64,000 bases of DNA from JAJYSO01 sp964586655. Its GTDB lineage: Bacteria; Bacteroidota; Bacteroidia; Flavobacteriales; Flavobacteriaceae. The notes beneath the pieces were generated by a model. It searched no databases, was not told the origin of the DNA, and worked only from the letters and a program-made list of their open reading frames with translations. The translations under genes were made by a program, and so were the position numbers. The stretch lies in assembly GCA_964586655.1 (NCBI GenBank), contig CAZPGY010000004.1, positions 119,177 to 183,176 on the forward strand. The letters run 5' to 3'. Positions 42,832 to 52,559 of this stretch are shown here, in pieces; the first letter of the stretch is position 1; the number at the start of each line of letters is the position of its first letter.

Positions 42832-44103
42832 ATGGCAGTAGACTTGCTCCTCGGCCTGCAATGGGGCGACGAAGGAAAAGGAAAAATTGTTGATGTCCTC
42901 ACCAAGGACTACGACATTATTGCACGTTTTCAAGGCGGCCCTAATGCGGGGCACACCTTAGAATTTGACGGTATTAAACACATTTTACGCACCATCCCTT
43001 CGGGGATTTTTCATCCCACTGCCATGAATATAGTTGGCAATGGAGTGGTCATTGATCCGGTGGTGTTTAAACAAGAATTGGAAAGCCTGAATCAATTTGA
43101 TCTCGATTACAAATCCAAGATCTTACTTTCAAAACGCGCACACCTCATCCTTCCCACCCATCGCCTCCTCGATGCCGCCTCAGAAGCTTCAAAAGGCAAA
43201 GCAAAGATTGGCTCAACCCTCAAAGGAATCGGCCCCACCTATATGGACAAAACCGGGCGTAACGGATTCCGCATCGGAGATCTGGAAGACAAAGACTGGA
43301 AAGACAAATATCACAAGCTTGCCCGTAAACACGAAACGCTGATCTCTCATTATGAAGTAGATATCCAATACAATTTACAGGAGATGGAAGAAGCGTTTTT
43401 TGAAGGGGTGGAAGCCTTGAGAGAACTGCGCTTTATAGATTCTGAAAATTACCTTCATGAAGCCCAACTCCAAGACAAAATGATTTTGGCCGAAGGAGCG
43501 CAAGGATCACTCTTAGACATTGATTTTGGAACCTACCCTTTTGTAACTTCCAGCAACACCACAGCAGCCGGTGCTTGCATCGGACTGGGAGTGGCACCCA
43601 ATAAAATCAATGAGGTTTTTGGAATTTTTAAAGCCTATACCACCCGAGTGGGCAACGGCCCCTTTCCTACAGAGCTCTTTGATGAAACCGGAAAGAGAAT
43701 GGCCAAAAACGGCAATGAATTCGGAGCCGTTACCAAACGCCCAAGACGCTGTGGCTGGCTCGATTTGGTCGCTTTAAAATATGCCATCAACATCAGCGGA
43801 GTCACCCAGCTTTGCATGATGAAAGGCGATGTGTTGAGCGGATTTGACCAGCTTAAAGTCTGTACCGCATACACCTATAAAGGCGAAAAAATCGATCACT
43901 TCCCTTTTTCCATCACCGATCAAGACGTCAAACCTGTTTACACCACGCTTAAAGGCTGGAAGGAAGATTTGACTACAATGACAACCACCGCAGAATTTCC
44001 GCAAGCTTTTGTCGATTACATTCAGTTTGTAGAAGATTTTGTCGGCGTACCAATTAAGGTAATATCCGTCGGCCCTGACCGGAAACAAACCATTGCAAGA
44101 TAG
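42832..44103 (+). CDS. purA: Adenylosuccinate synthetase
   Basis: A 423-residue enzyme making adenylosuccinate from IMP, aspartate and GTP. The N-terminal P-loop GLQWGDEGKGKIVD, GGPNAGHTLEF, SSNTTAAGACIGLG, TTRVGNGPFPTEL and the C-terminal GPDRKQTI are all typical. The ATG at 42832 is chosen; a longer frame would overlap fur. It lies 5 nt after fur. Confidence 0.97.
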   Translation: MAVDLLLGLQWGDEGKGKIVDVLTKDYDIIARFQGGPNAGHTLEFDGIKHILRTIPSGIFHPTAMNIVGNGVVIDPVVFKQELESLNQFDLDYKSKILLSKRAHLILPTHRLLDAASEASKGKAKIGSTLKGIGPTYMDKTGRNGFRIGDLEDKDWKDKYHKLARKHETLISHYEVDIQYNLQEMEEAFFEGVEALRELRFIDSENYLHEAQLQDKMILAEGAQGSLLDIDFGTYPFVTSSNTTAAGACIGLGVAPNKINEVFGIFKAYTTRVGNGPFPTELFDETGKRMAKNGNEFGAVTKRPRRCGWLDLVALKYAINISGVTQLCMMKGDVLSGFDQLKVCTAYTYKGEKIDHFPFSITDQDVKPVYTTLKGWKEDLTTMTTTAEFPQAFVDYIQFVEDFVGVPIKVISVGPDRKQTIAR

Positions 44104-44147
44104 TTGACAGCTGTCATTTGAAGTAGGATCCCGAAAAAAATATCCTT

Positions 44148-45911
44148 TTGAACAGACTTGTGTTTTTCATCGGCATCGTTTTATTGAACATCAGTTGGGG
44201 CTATGCGCAAAATGAAAAACCGACCAAGATTCGCTATACCAGTGAGCGCACCCTGAAAAATGAAGAAAAATATCCGGGCGCGCTCATCATGTTCAAGGTC
44301 AATCAACAAGTGATCTTCAGACATGAAGGAATCAAAGTGTGGTGCGATCAGGCTATTTTCTACAAGAAGGACAATTTTTTTCGAGCCCTGGGGCATGTTA
44401 AAATGATTCAAGGCGACAGCCTCACACTCACCGGTGATTATGCTGAATACAACGGCACGACAGAATTTGCTTTCATCAGCGGAACGGTTCATCTCGAAAC
44501 CAAAACGACAACCCTGAGCACCGACAGTCTATTTTTTGATCGCAAGAGACAACAGGCTTTTTATCGCAGCGGCGGTGTGGTGCGAGACACTTCCAGCACG
44601 ATTACCAGTCAAATAGGACGTTACTATTTGAATCAAAAGAAGTATTCCTTTTTTACGGACGTCGTGGTCACCAATAAAAATTATGTCATCCACTCCGACC
44701 ATATTGATTTTTACACCCAATCGGGGCAAGCTTTTCTCTACGGCCCCACTACCATAACCGGAGACCAAAGCAAAGTATATTGTGAACGTGGTTTTTATGA
44801 CACCCATCAAGATTATGGTTATTTTGTCAAGAATTCGACGGTTTACTACAAAAACCGCAAACTGGAAGGAGACAGTATTTATTTTAATCGAGCCACCCAC
44901 TTTGCTTCGGCCACAAACAACATCAAAATAACCGATACTATCAATAAATCTACGGCATGGGGCCACTATGCCGAAGTGTATCAAGAGCAAGATTCGGTTT
45001 TTATCACCAAACGGGCTTTGGTGGCCAGAGCACAGGGAAAAGACAGCATTTACATCCACAGCGACACCCTTATGGTTACCGGCAAACCCGAACACCGTGT
45101 GGTAAAGGGTTTTTACGATGTCCGAATTTATAAAAGTAACCTCAATGGAAGATGCGATTCGGTCATCATGCGGGAAGAGACCGGAATCACCAAAATGATT
45201 GGTAATCCGGTGCTGTTCTCAGCTCAGAAACAACTTACCGGAGACACCATAGAGTTATTTTCTAATACCCAAACCCATAAATTGGATTCCCTCAGTGTGT
45301 ATTATCACGCTTTTCTCATTCAAAAGGACTCCATTAAAGGTTTTAATCAGGTTAAAGGAAAAATGATGTACGGTTTGTTTGAAGACAACGAATTGTCAGA
45401 AGCGCATTTTATCAAGAATACGGAAACGATATTCTACCTCCGCAACAACGATGGTGGATTGATCGGAATCGACAAAGAGGTCTCCTCCTCCATTAAAATC
45501 ACTTTTAAAAACAATGAAATCCGTACCATCCAGTACCTCAACAAACCGGAAGGAATTTTATACAAACCCAGCAATTTTCCACAAAACGCCCGTAAACTCA
45601 AGGGATTCAATTGGCGAGGCGAGGAGCGTATCCTAAGCAAAGCCGGACTCTTTGAGGGGGAGCCTCCTTTAGATCTCCCCAAAATCAAAGGCATTCCCCT
45701 CCCCGACATCGATCACTTCTTTGAAGACCTTAACCAAAGAAAAGATGCCGGCCCGCTTTTAAACGAGGAATCAAATTTGTCGCCCGAACTATTGCAAAAT
45801 TACCGCAAGGATCGCTTGCAGCCGACAACAAAGAAACGCCAGATTAAAACCGATACGCGCTTACCCACCAAACCGCTTAAAAAAATCAAGCCCAAAGAAG
45901 AGCAACATTAA
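44148..45911 (+). CDS. OstA/LptA-like LPS-export protein
   Basis: A 587-residue exported protein with repeated OstA (LptA-like) beta-jellyroll segments: GALIMFKVNQQVIFRHEG, IKVWCDQAIFYKKDNF, LTLTGDYAEYNGTTEFAFI, VIHSDHIDFYTQSGQ, LEGDSIYFNRATHFASAT and so on. A signal peptide (RLVFFIGIVLLNISWGYAQ) is at the start. Members bind lipid A in the periplasmic bridge; this long form is common in Bacteroidota and ends in a basic, Pro-rich tail. No ATG precedes the signal peptide, so TTG at 44148 is used. LptC is encoded at 52 kb. Confidence 0.88.
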   Translation: MNRLVFFIGIVLLNISWGYAQNEKPTKIRYTSERTLKNEEKYPGALIMFKVNQQVIFRHEGIKVWCDQAIFYKKDNFFRALGHVKMIQGDSLTLTGDYAEYNGTTEFAFISGTVHLETKTTTLSTDSLFFDRKRQQAFYRSGGVVRDTSSTITSQIGRYYLNQKKYSFFTDVVVTNKNYVIHSDHIDFYTQSGQAFLYGPTTITGDQSKVYCERGFYDTHQDYGYFVKNSTVYYKNRKLEGDSIYFNRATHFASATNNIKITDTINKSTAWGHYAEVYQEQDSVFITKRALVARAQGKDSIYIHSDTLMVTGKPEHRVVKGFYDVRIYKSNLNGRCDSVIMREETGITKMIGNPVLFSAQKQLTGDTIELFSNTQTHKLDSLSVYYHAFLIQKDSIKGFNQVKGKMMYGLFEDNELSEAHFIKNTETIFYLRNNDGGLIGIDKEVSSSIKITFKNNEIRTIQYLNKPEGILYKPSNFPQNARKLKGFNWRGEERILSKAGLFEGEPPLDLPKIKGIPLPDIDHFFEDLNQRKDAGPLLNEESNLSPELLQNYRKDRLQPTTKKRQIKTDTRLPTKPLKKIKPKEEQH

Positions 45912-45926
45912 AGGGAGTATTTCGTT

Positions 45927-45951
45927 TTTTTGCCTTGACCTTTGAAATTTT
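45927..45951. repeat. 25-bp fragment of the 168-bp repeat
   Basis: TTTTTGCCTTGACCTTTGAA followed by ATTTT is identical to the 3' inner arm of the two full copies. It lies between convergent genes and is probably a decayed remnant. Confidence 0.55.
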
Positions 45952-45991
45952 ATTCCGAATCTTTGGCTTACTTCATAAACGGATTTGGCAT

Positions 45992-46561
45992 TTACCATAT
46001 TTCACTAAACATTTCATAGGCAAGATAAAGGGTGACCCATTTTTGTTCTCCTGAAGAAACCAAATAGCGCTTTCTCAATTTGAAATACATCTTTTTATTT
46101 TCCCAGTGCATCGATAAAATCTCGGCATTGTACATCGCATTAAAAGATTTCCAATGGTCGGAATGAACCTTTATCACCTCCCGGGTTTCAGCATTTACTT
46201 TAAACTTACATGCCAAACCAATATCTCGTAGGCAAGTACTGACGCCGGCTCCGGAACCCGAGTACTCAGAAGTAGGAACATAAAAAATAATTTCTGAATA
46301 AGTTGCCGTATGAGAAAGCTTACAGGAATAAGAATCCAGATCGTACGACATATTACAATAGATCACCTCCTTATAAAGATCGGCATGAGGCACGCCGTCG
46401 TGGTTAAGGTCGATGGGCGGATCAACCTCTACCGAGAGCAAGCTGTACCGCCCGCTCACCAGTTCATAAAACTCTTCTTCTAAAGCCTGACTCCGATCGA
46501 CCTCCTCCTGCTCACAGGAAAGCAGGACTAAACAAACAAGAAAGAATATTATTTTTTTCAT
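45992..46561 (-). CDS. Lipoprotein of unknown function
   Basis: A 189-residue lipoprotein: MKKIIFFLVCLVLLSC with the acylated Cys at 16, followed by an acidic stretch. The body has the pattern DLNHDGVPHADLYKE (a Dx[DN]xDG-like calcium loop), two pairs of Cys, and a C-terminal beta region (HWENKKMYFKLRKRYLV). I do not recognise the family. The start at 46561 is fixed by the leader. It lies 20 nt downstream of the larger lipoprotein gene and is likely co-transcribed, hence possibly subject to the same poly-C switching through polarity. Confidence 0.65.
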   Translation of the reverse strand: MKKIIFFLVCLVLLSCEQEEVDRSQALEEEFYELVSGRYSLLSVEVDPPIDLNHDGVPHADLYKEVIYCNMSYDLDSYSCKLSHTATYSEIIFYVPTSEYSGSGAGVSTCLRDIGLACKFKVNAETREVIKVHSDHWKSFNAMYNAEILSMHWENKKMYFKLRKRYLVSSGEQKWVTLYLAYEMFSEIW

Positions 46562-46581
46562 CTCTATAAATGTTTTTATAA

Positions 46582-48237
46582 TTATTGAACTTTTATGGGA
46601 ACCAAAGAAAAGGAACATCTTCCCGTGGTGTAACGCTTATACCTATAATATTTATACTCAATTTCGATCCACAATGGAAATCCCGATGAAGACAAATAAC
46701 TTTCTTCGTCTATAATTATATTTTCTCCAAAGTTAATTACTGCCTCTTTTAGATCATTTGAACTTTTGGTGTATTTCCAACTAACACTTTTAGACTTTGT
46801 TGTTTGAGCAGACCCACCAAACTCAAGTCCAACCTTTTTTATTTCTGCGTCAAAAGTAAAATTAGTATTGTAAGTAGATTTGTTTGATTTTGTTTTAGTT
46901 ACAACTACGTTCAAATCCTGTTCTTCAAAATCAATTCTCCATTCATTACTGTAATTATGTAATCGCCAAGGAAGTATTTCCAAATTAAGCGGTTTCATTT
47001 TTTTACCCAAATCGGTTATATAATATAGTGTCATAAAAAATTGATTATCTTGCCCATAATTAATATCAAATAATTCGGATGGATAGGCGAAAAAACCCTT
47101 TTCTAATGGTGATTCATCGACATCATACAATATGTTGACATTAAATTCAAAATCTCCGTCCGTCCAAAAACTGGCAGCTTCACCGTTTACAGTAAGGTTA
47201 ACAGGTTCTAATAAAGGATCAGATAAATTACTACTAACCAAAGGTGGCTGAGCAATATAATTTAAGGCACTCATAGGATCACCTTCAAGACCAAAATTTT
47301 TGATAAACTCACTATAGTTACTAATATAAGGGCCTATTGAATTGTTTTGGCTTAAAGTGTAATATAAATAATCTCGTTGCCATCCAATATTTTGATGTTT
47401 CCCATTTACTTCCCATGCCTCAACAAGATAGTTGGGTGTTAAATCACCTATCATAGATACAGTAGGATCCAAATTATTAAAAACCTTTGAAGAAAATTTA
47501 AATTTAAATCCACTGGTAGAAATATATTCGCGGTTAGCGTTTGAATAGTATCCGGAAAAACCAGGTACAGTTATTCGTTCGCATTCCTTTATGACCACCA
47601 CTGGAAATCCCGGAATAGCATTTTCATCCAACAAATAACTTTGTCCTTTGCTATTTATAATGGGTGTTTTTTCATTACTCAGTAACCTAATAGCTATTAA
47701 GGGAATCTCGGTAGATGTATTCCAAGTCTCTGCAGAGAAAGAATTATTAGGCAATGAAGGGATAAATATAGTTAATGCTCCAATTTTTTGTTCTATTTCG
47801 ACTAATGCTGCTTCATTTTCAAAATATGGGAGTAATAATTGCCTAAACGTAGAACCGCCAACAGTTTTATCTTTCACATAGTTATAAAGCACATCATAAT
47901 CTCCATCAAACTTCTTTAAGGCCTCTTCTTTTATGAATTCTCGAAGATCCTCATTTTGAATCATAGCTTGGTGTAATGCCAAAGCAAATTCTTTTTTTAG
48001 AAAATAATTATCATTTTCCATCCTTTTATCTGAAAAGGTCTTTTTATTATGACTTTCTCCTTTTTTATTTGTTGAAAATTTAAGCCTATCGGGCTGACAA
48101 CCTGTAAATAATAGAAAACAGATTATTAGCAAAAAAGAGGGAGCGAATAAACGTTTTTTCAACGCAAAAAGATTATCATTATAGAAATAAGGGGGGGGGG
48201 ATTGTTTAAAATTAACTGAATTAAAAAGCTTCATCAT
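46582..48237 (-). CDS. Lipoprotein with a poly-C tract near its start, candidate phase-variable
   Basis: A 551-residue lipoprotein of unknown family. With the present ten C's the frame runs ATG ATG ... QSPPP ... into a signal peptide (LKKRLFAPSFLLIICFLLFTGC, Cys47 acylated). The mature part has a helical N-terminal domain (about 75-150: ALALHQAMIQNEDLREFIKE) and a beta-rich remainder, with N-NDN and Tyr-rich segments typical of surface-exposed proteins. The promoter at 48261-48289 fits the ATG at 48237. A TTG at 48162, just past the tract, would give a shorter normal leader and is an alternative start. One base more or fewer in the tract brings a stop codon within about 15 codons. Confidence 0.75.
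   Translation of the reverse strand: MMKLFNSVNFKQSPPPYFYNDNLFALKKRLFAPSFLLIICFLLFTGCQPDRLKFSTNKKGESHNKKTFSDKRMENDNYFLKKEFALALHQAMIQNEDLREFIKEEALKKFDGDYDVLYNYVKDKTVGGSTFRQLLLPYFENEAALVEIEQKIGALTIFIPSLPNNSFSAETWNTSTEIPLIAIRLLSNEKTPIINSKGQSYLLDENAIPGFPVVVIKECERITVPGFSGYYSNANREYISTSGFKFKFSSKVFNNLDPTVSMIGDLTPNYLVEAWEVNGKHQNIGWQRDYLYYTLSQNNSIGPYISNYSEFIKNFGLEGDPMSALNYIAQPPLVSSNLSDPLLEPVNLTVNGEAASFWTDGDFEFNVNILYDVDESPLEKGFFAYPSELFDINYGQDNQFFMTLYYITDLGKKMKPLNLEILPWRLHNYSNEWRIDFEEQDLNVVVTKTKSNKSTYNTNFTFDAEIKKVGLEFGGSAQTTKSKSVSWKYTKSSNDLKEAVINFGENIIIDEESYLSSSGFPLWIEIEYKYYRYKRYTTGRCSFSLVPIKVQ
48191..48200. repeat. Ten-base G:C homopolymer
   Basis: Ten consecutive G on the plus strand (C in the coding sense), codons 13-16 of the lipoprotein gene. 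Such a run is exceptional in this AT-rich surrounding and is a classic slippage site. Confidence 0.95.
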
Positions 48238-48260
48238 GAATGTTGTTTTGATTATATTAA

Positions 48261-48289
48261 CAAAGATAACAAAAAATTATAATTTTCAA
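48261..48289 (-). promoter_or_regulatory. Promoter of the poly-C lipoprotein gene
   Basis: Minus strand: TTG (48289-48287), 18 nt, TATCTTTG (48268-48261). The start codon at 48237 is 23 nt downstream, so the C tract lies inside the coding region. Confidence 0.75.
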
Positions 48290-48371
48290 AATACAATAAA
48301 AGCTTGCAGGGGCAAAACAAGGTAGAAATGCAGTTGGGTTTTATCAGCAACGCCCGTATAAAAAGTAAAAA

Positions 48372-48406
48372 CCCTGTAAACAATTGGCGAACAATTATTC
48401 ACAGGG
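48372..48406 (-). terminator. Terminator of tRNA-Phe
   Basis: Minus strand: CCCTGT ... ACAGGG with an extended imperfect stem (AATTG / CAATT) around a short loop, then a T-tract. Confidence 0.75.
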
Positions 48407-48415
48407 CAAAAAAAG

Positions 48416-48488
<73 letters not shown>

Positions 48489-48502
48489 TTTTTTGAGATG
48501 GG

Positions 48503-48532
48503 CAAATATAATCGCATTTTAATAAATCCCAA
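48503..48532 (-). promoter_or_regulatory. Promoter of tRNA-Phe
   Basis: Minus strand: TTG (48532-48530), 19 nt, TATATTTG (48510-48503), 14 nt before the mature 5' end. Confidence 0.7.
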
Positions 48533-48584
48533 AACAAATTTATAAAAAAAGCATTTTTGTATCTTCGCCTTTTCAAATCTGTCT

Positions 48585-49325
48585 ATGAACCTTATTATTG
48601 ACATTGGCAACACCCGGGCTAAGCTGGCTGTTTTTGACCGGCAAAAACTCATAAGCTCCCGGGTTTGTCACAAAGAAGAATTGCTCTTCGTTCAAAAAAA
48701 GATAATGGCCGAGTTCCCCGAGATAACAGACGGAATATTGGCCAATGTAGCAGCTCCACAATATGGCTATCAAGGTGCCATGGCAGGCTTATCAGGCAAA
48801 AAAATCATCCTTTCTTCCGACACCCCGGTTCCTTTTAAAAACACCTATCAATCTCCCAAAACTTTGGGATTGGACCGCATTGCTTTAGCGGCCGCAGCGG
48901 TTTCCTGTTACCCTCGACAAAACAGCTTGGTGATTGATGCCGGCACCTGTGTGACTTATGACCTAATTGAAGCAACAGGAATATATAAAGGGGGCGCCAT
49001 TTCGCCGGGACTCAATATGCGGTTTAGGGCTTTAAATAATTTTACGGCCAACTTACCGTTATTAAGGTCAGAAGATTTGAAGGATATAAAAAGCCTGACA
49101 GGACGCAACACCACAGAAAGTTTACAAAACGGCGTTAAACAAGGATTATGTTATGAAATTGATGGATTTATCAATCATTTTCAACAGCAATATCAGGATT
49201 TAACAGTTATTTTAACAGGTGGAGATAGCGATATCTTGTCTAAAAGTTTAAAAAATAGCATCTTTGCGGCTAAAAATTTCCTCTTAGTAGGGCTCAACTC
49301 CATTTTAGAACACAACAAAAATTGA
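48585..49325 (+). CDS. coaX: Type III pantothenate kinase
   Basis: A 246-residue enzyme for the first step of coenzyme A synthesis. ASKHA-fold motifs: LIIDIGNTRAKLAVF (phosphate 1), KTLGLDRIALAAAA (the conserved G-x-DR), LVIDAGTCVTYDLI and YKGGAISPGLNMR. It starts a run of tightly packed envelope genes; its stop codon overlaps the next start (TGATG). Confidence 0.96.
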   Translation: MNLIIDIGNTRAKLAVFDRQKLISSRVCHKEELLFVQKKIMAEFPEITDGILANVAAPQYGYQGAMAGLSGKKIILSSDTPVPFKNTYQSPKTLGLDRIALAAAAVSCYPRQNSLVIDAGTCVTYDLIEATGIYKGGAISPGLNMRFRALNNFTANLPLLRSEDLKDIKSLTGRNTTESLQNGVKQGLCYEIDGFINHFQQQYQDLTVILTGGDSDILSKSLKNSIFAAKNFLLVGLNSILEHNKN

Positions 49326-50566
49326 TGATAAAACGAATTTTTACAGTGCTCGCGATACTCAGCGCACTCATCGCCAAAGGACAAGACCAAACGTCTTCTC
49401 CTTATTCTTATTTTGGCATAGGTTTACCGGTTTTTAACAGCACTGCCGAACAGCGCGCCATGGAAGGGCTCTCCATTTTGGGAAATCGCACCCATTTCAA
49501 TCTGCAGAACCCTGCCGCTTTAGGAGCCTTAGAGTTTACCACTTTTACCGTTGGCGCCACCCAAAAATTTACTACGGTTCAAACCAATAGCGCCAGTGAA
49601 AAAGTGAGAAACACCTCTTTTGACTATATTGCGCTGGGCGTTCCGGCGGGAAAACTCAATTTTGGGTTTGGTATTATCCCCTACTCTTCGGTGGGATATA
49701 AATTTAAAAACCAATCCCCCACTTCCTTTTCTCAATTTATGGGGCGGGGCGGTTTAAACAAGCTGTTTCTCTCTTTTGGCTACCGCCTTAAAGAAGGGCT
49801 GCGCATTGGCGTGGAAGGCAGTTATAATTTTGGAAACATTCAAAACAAAAACATCCTGTTTCAAAACGGCATTCAGTATGGAACACTGGAAAAAAACCGA
49901 TCCAATTTGAACGGATTCCGGGTTAAATTTGGAGCACAATACGAAGTTGAACTAAGTGAAAAGCTCGAACTTAAAACCTCGGTGAGCTATGCGCCGGCTT
50001 CTTTGCTCAATTCAGAGAACAGCCGCCATCTGTCTACCATCAGCCTACTTTCTTCAGGAGACAAAATCGAGGTTTCTACCCATGACATCCATTTGCCGGA
50101 CACAAAATTTGACTTGCCCTCCGATTTGCGGATGGGAGTCGGCGTGGGAGAAACACACCAATGGTTTGTAGGAGCCGAGTATCAAAAAATAGGTGCTACT
50201 CAATACAAAAACACTTCATTTACCACTAACAACGTACAGTTTACCGAGGCTACCATTTACCGGATTGGTGGGTATTACACCCCCAAATACAACGACATCA
50301 TGCATTATTTTAACCGCATCACCTTCAGGGCCGGATTTCGTTATCAGGAGAGTGGTTTGCGGATCAATAATAAAAACATTGAGGAGTTTGGCATATCTTT
50401 TGGATTAGGATTACCAGCCGGTCAATATTTGAGCAACCTCAATATCGGTGTCGAATACGGACAGCGAGGAACCACTGCTGCCGGTTTGGTCAAGGAAGAT
50501 TTTATTAATATTTTTATTGGAATCTCCCTTAATGACAAGTGGTTTAGAGAAAAGAAATATCATTAA
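49325..50566 (+). CDS. Outer-membrane barrel protein downstream of coaX
   Basis: A 413-residue exported protein. Signal peptide (KRIFTVLAILSALIAKGQ), then long beta-strands with aromatic girdles (SPYSYFGIGLPVFNS, LNFGFGIIPYSSVGYKF, LSNLNIGVEYGQRGT), compatible with a FadL/PorV-like barrel. The ATG at 49325 is used; the TTG at 49322 is in frame. Its position between coaX and the TPR and lptC genes is, to my knowledge, conserved in Flavobacteriales. Ligand unknown. Confidence 0.8.
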   Translation: MIKRIFTVLAILSALIAKGQDQTSSPYSYFGIGLPVFNSTAEQRAMEGLSILGNRTHFNLQNPAALGALEFTTFTVGATQKFTTVQTNSASEKVRNTSFDYIALGVPAGKLNFGFGIIPYSSVGYKFKNQSPTSFSQFMGRGGLNKLFLSFGYRLKEGLRIGVEGSYNFGNIQNKNILFQNGIQYGTLEKNRSNLNGFRVKFGAQYEVELSEKLELKTSVSYAPASLLNSENSRHLSTISLLSSGDKIEVSTHDIHLPDTKFDLPSDLRMGVGVGETHQWFVGAEYQKIGATQYKNTSFTTNNVQFTEATIYRIGGYYTPKYNDIMHYFNRITFRAGFRYQESGLRINNKNIEEFGISFGLGLPAGQYLSNLNIGVEYGQRGTTAAGLVKEDFINIFIGISLNDKWFREKKYH

Positions 50567-50591
50567 AAACTAACGATTAATATTCATTGTT

Positions 50592-51986
50592 ATGAAAACT
50601 AAAAGCCTATTTGCTTTATTAACCGCCTTTATCGTTTTTGGCAGTTTAAGTGCACAAAATTCAACCGATCAACAATCCAATGTCGATTGTCAACGTGCAC
50701 TTTCTATGTTTTATCAAAGTGCAAAAATCAAACAATATGATGCGGCAAGACCGTATTATAAGAAGATTATCAACAATTGTCCCGACATTCACCTCGCGGT
50801 ATATCAGTATGGGAACAGAATGTTTAAATACTATATCGACAAGACAGAAGATGCCGCCAAGAAAAAAAGCTTGGCTGAAAAGCTTATCCAAAACAAGAAA
50901 TATCGTTTAAAATATTTTCCGGATAAGACCAATGCCGCCGATACTTATAGAAGCATTGCGCAAGTAATGGTCAACAACGACATCGGCACGACCGAAGAGC
51001 AATACAAACTCTTTGACAAATCTTGGAATATGGACCAGGAATCTTTTACCGATCCCAAATCTCTTTATTCCTATTTTTCATTGCTCATCGATTTGCAGGA
51101 CGCAGGAAAGCGAAATTTGCAAGATGTTTTTAAGAAATATGACGAGGTGATGCACAAGATTCATAAAGAAGAAGCCATGCGCGCCAAACAAGAGCAAGAC
51201 TTGCGTCAGAAAAAACAGGAAACCGGCAGTTTAAGCGCTGAAGAGTCACGCAAATTAAACAATGCCAAAATATTTTTGAAAAATTATATGCTCATCAAAA
51301 ACAGCATAGAAACCAAAGTGGGAACCCGTGCAGATTGTGAAAACCTCGTTCCGTTATATAAAAAGCAATTTGAGGCGCATAAAACTGATGTAGAATGGCT
51401 AAAAATTGCCGCCAAACGCCTATCGACCAAAAGCTGTACTGAGGGCGACCTTTTCTTTAAAGTCACCAAGGCCCTTAACAAAGCAGAACCTTCTGCAGAG
51501 TCTGCTAAATATTTGGGAAGATTGGCCGAATTTAAAGGAAATACTTCCGAAGCCATCAAATATTACAAGCAGTCTATTGAACTGGAGGACAGCGATTTAG
51601 AGCAAGCCCGCATCTACTATCACATTGCCAATATTTATAAAGATCGCGGCAGTTTTTCATCGGCCCGAAGCTATTATCGCAAAGCCTTGGCCAACAATGC
51701 CTCAATGGGGATCGCCTACTTGAAGATTGCCAATATGTATGCAAACAGTGTAAACAGCTGTGGAGAAAGCGTTTTTGAAAAGCGCGCTGTTTATTGGCTG
51801 GCCGCCGATTATGCAGCCCGCGCCGGTCAAGTAGATCCCTCAATCAAGTCTACTGCCGATCAAACCGCAGCCGCTTACAATGGTCGTGCCCCTTCAAAAT
51901 CCGATATCTTTAAAGCCGGAAAAGCAGGGCAAACCATTTCTATTGGCTGCTGGATCAACGAATCCGTAACCGTCCCCTCTTTTTAA
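50592..51986 (+). CDS. TPR-repeat exported protein
   Basis: A 464-residue periplasmic or outer-membrane-associated protein. Signal peptide (KTKSLFALLTAFIVFGSLSAQ), a helical body with TPR-like units near residues 25-75 (ALSMFYQSAKIKQYDAARPYY) and clear TPRs around 300-390 (YLGRLAEFKGNTSEAIKYYKQ, ARIYYHIANIYKDRGSFSSAR). A charged coiled-coil stretch (KEEAMRAKQEQDLRQKKQE) lies near 200. It is 25 nt after the barrel gene and 6 nt before lptC, so it is likely an envelope scaffold; specific role unknown. Confidence 0.82.
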   Translation: MKTKSLFALLTAFIVFGSLSAQNSTDQQSNVDCQRALSMFYQSAKIKQYDAARPYYKKIINNCPDIHLAVYQYGNRMFKYYIDKTEDAAKKKSLAEKLIQNKKYRLKYFPDKTNAADTYRSIAQVMVNNDIGTTEEQYKLFDKSWNMDQESFTDPKSLYSYFSLLIDLQDAGKRNLQDVFKKYDEVMHKIHKEEAMRAKQEQDLRQKKQETGSLSAEESRKLNNAKIFLKNYMLIKNSIETKVGTRADCENLVPLYKKQFEAHKTDVEWLKIAAKRLSTKSCTEGDLFFKVTKALNKAEPSAESAKYLGRLAEFKGNTSEAIKYYKQSIELEDSDLEQARIYYHIANIYKDRGSFSSARSYYRKALANNASMGIAYLKIANMYANSVNSCGESVFEKRAVYWLAADYAARAGQVDPSIKSTADQTAAAYNGRAPSKSDIFKAGKAGQTISIGCWINESVTVPSF

Positions 51987-51992
51987 TTTAAA

Positions 51993-52559
51993 ATGATTGC
52001 ATTCGGTAAATTTAGCATCAAAAGCATTGTCGTATTTTCCCTTGCGGCAATGCTTTATTCTTGTCAAAACCGAATTGAAGATGTGCGACAAATGAACCGA
52101 AAAGATTTTGCCCCGCAAGTTCAAGAACGCGGGGTAAATTTAATTTATACCGACAGCGGAAAGGTGGCCCTCAAACTCCGCAGTCCGCTCATGTTAGATT
52201 ATGGGCAATTGGATTTTCCCTATCGAGAATTCCCCAAAGGTGTTCATGTCACTTTCTTTGGTGATCAACACAAAAAAAACACGGTAGATGCCGATTATGC
52301 CATTGTTTATCCCAAAACCAATTTAATCGATTTGCGTGGGCATGTCAAGATTGTAACCGCCGACAGCACCATTCTCAAGTCAGCACAATTGTATTGGGAC
52401 CGTGAAAGAAAATGGGTCTTTACAGACACCGATTTTACCATCAAAATGGAGAACGGAACCCTAAATAAAGGGAAAGGATTTGATTCTAACGAGAAATTCA
52501 GTAATTTTATCTCGCGTTCCAACACCGGAACCCACTATATTGAAGACCAAGAACCATGA
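51993..52559 (+). CDS. lptC: LPS export system protein LptC
   Basis: A 188-residue bitopic periplasmic protein that receives LPS from LptFG and hands it to LptA. An N-terminal helix ending in a lipobox-like YSC (residues 11-25), then the LptC jellyroll: GVNLIYTDSGKVALKLRS, YPKTNLIDLRGHVKIVTADS and KGFDSNEKFSNF. Overlaps the next gene by 4 nt. Works with the OstA-like protein encoded at 44 kb. Confidence 0.9.
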   Translation: MIAFGKFSIKSIVVFSLAAMLYSCQNRIEDVRQMNRKDFAPQVQERGVNLIYTDSGKVALKLRSPLMLDYGQLDFPYREFPKGVHVTFFGDQHKKNTVDADYAIVYPKTNLIDLRGHVKIVTADSTILKSAQLYWDRERKWVFTDTDFTIKMENGTLNKGKGFDSNEKFSNFISRSNTGTHYIEDQEP

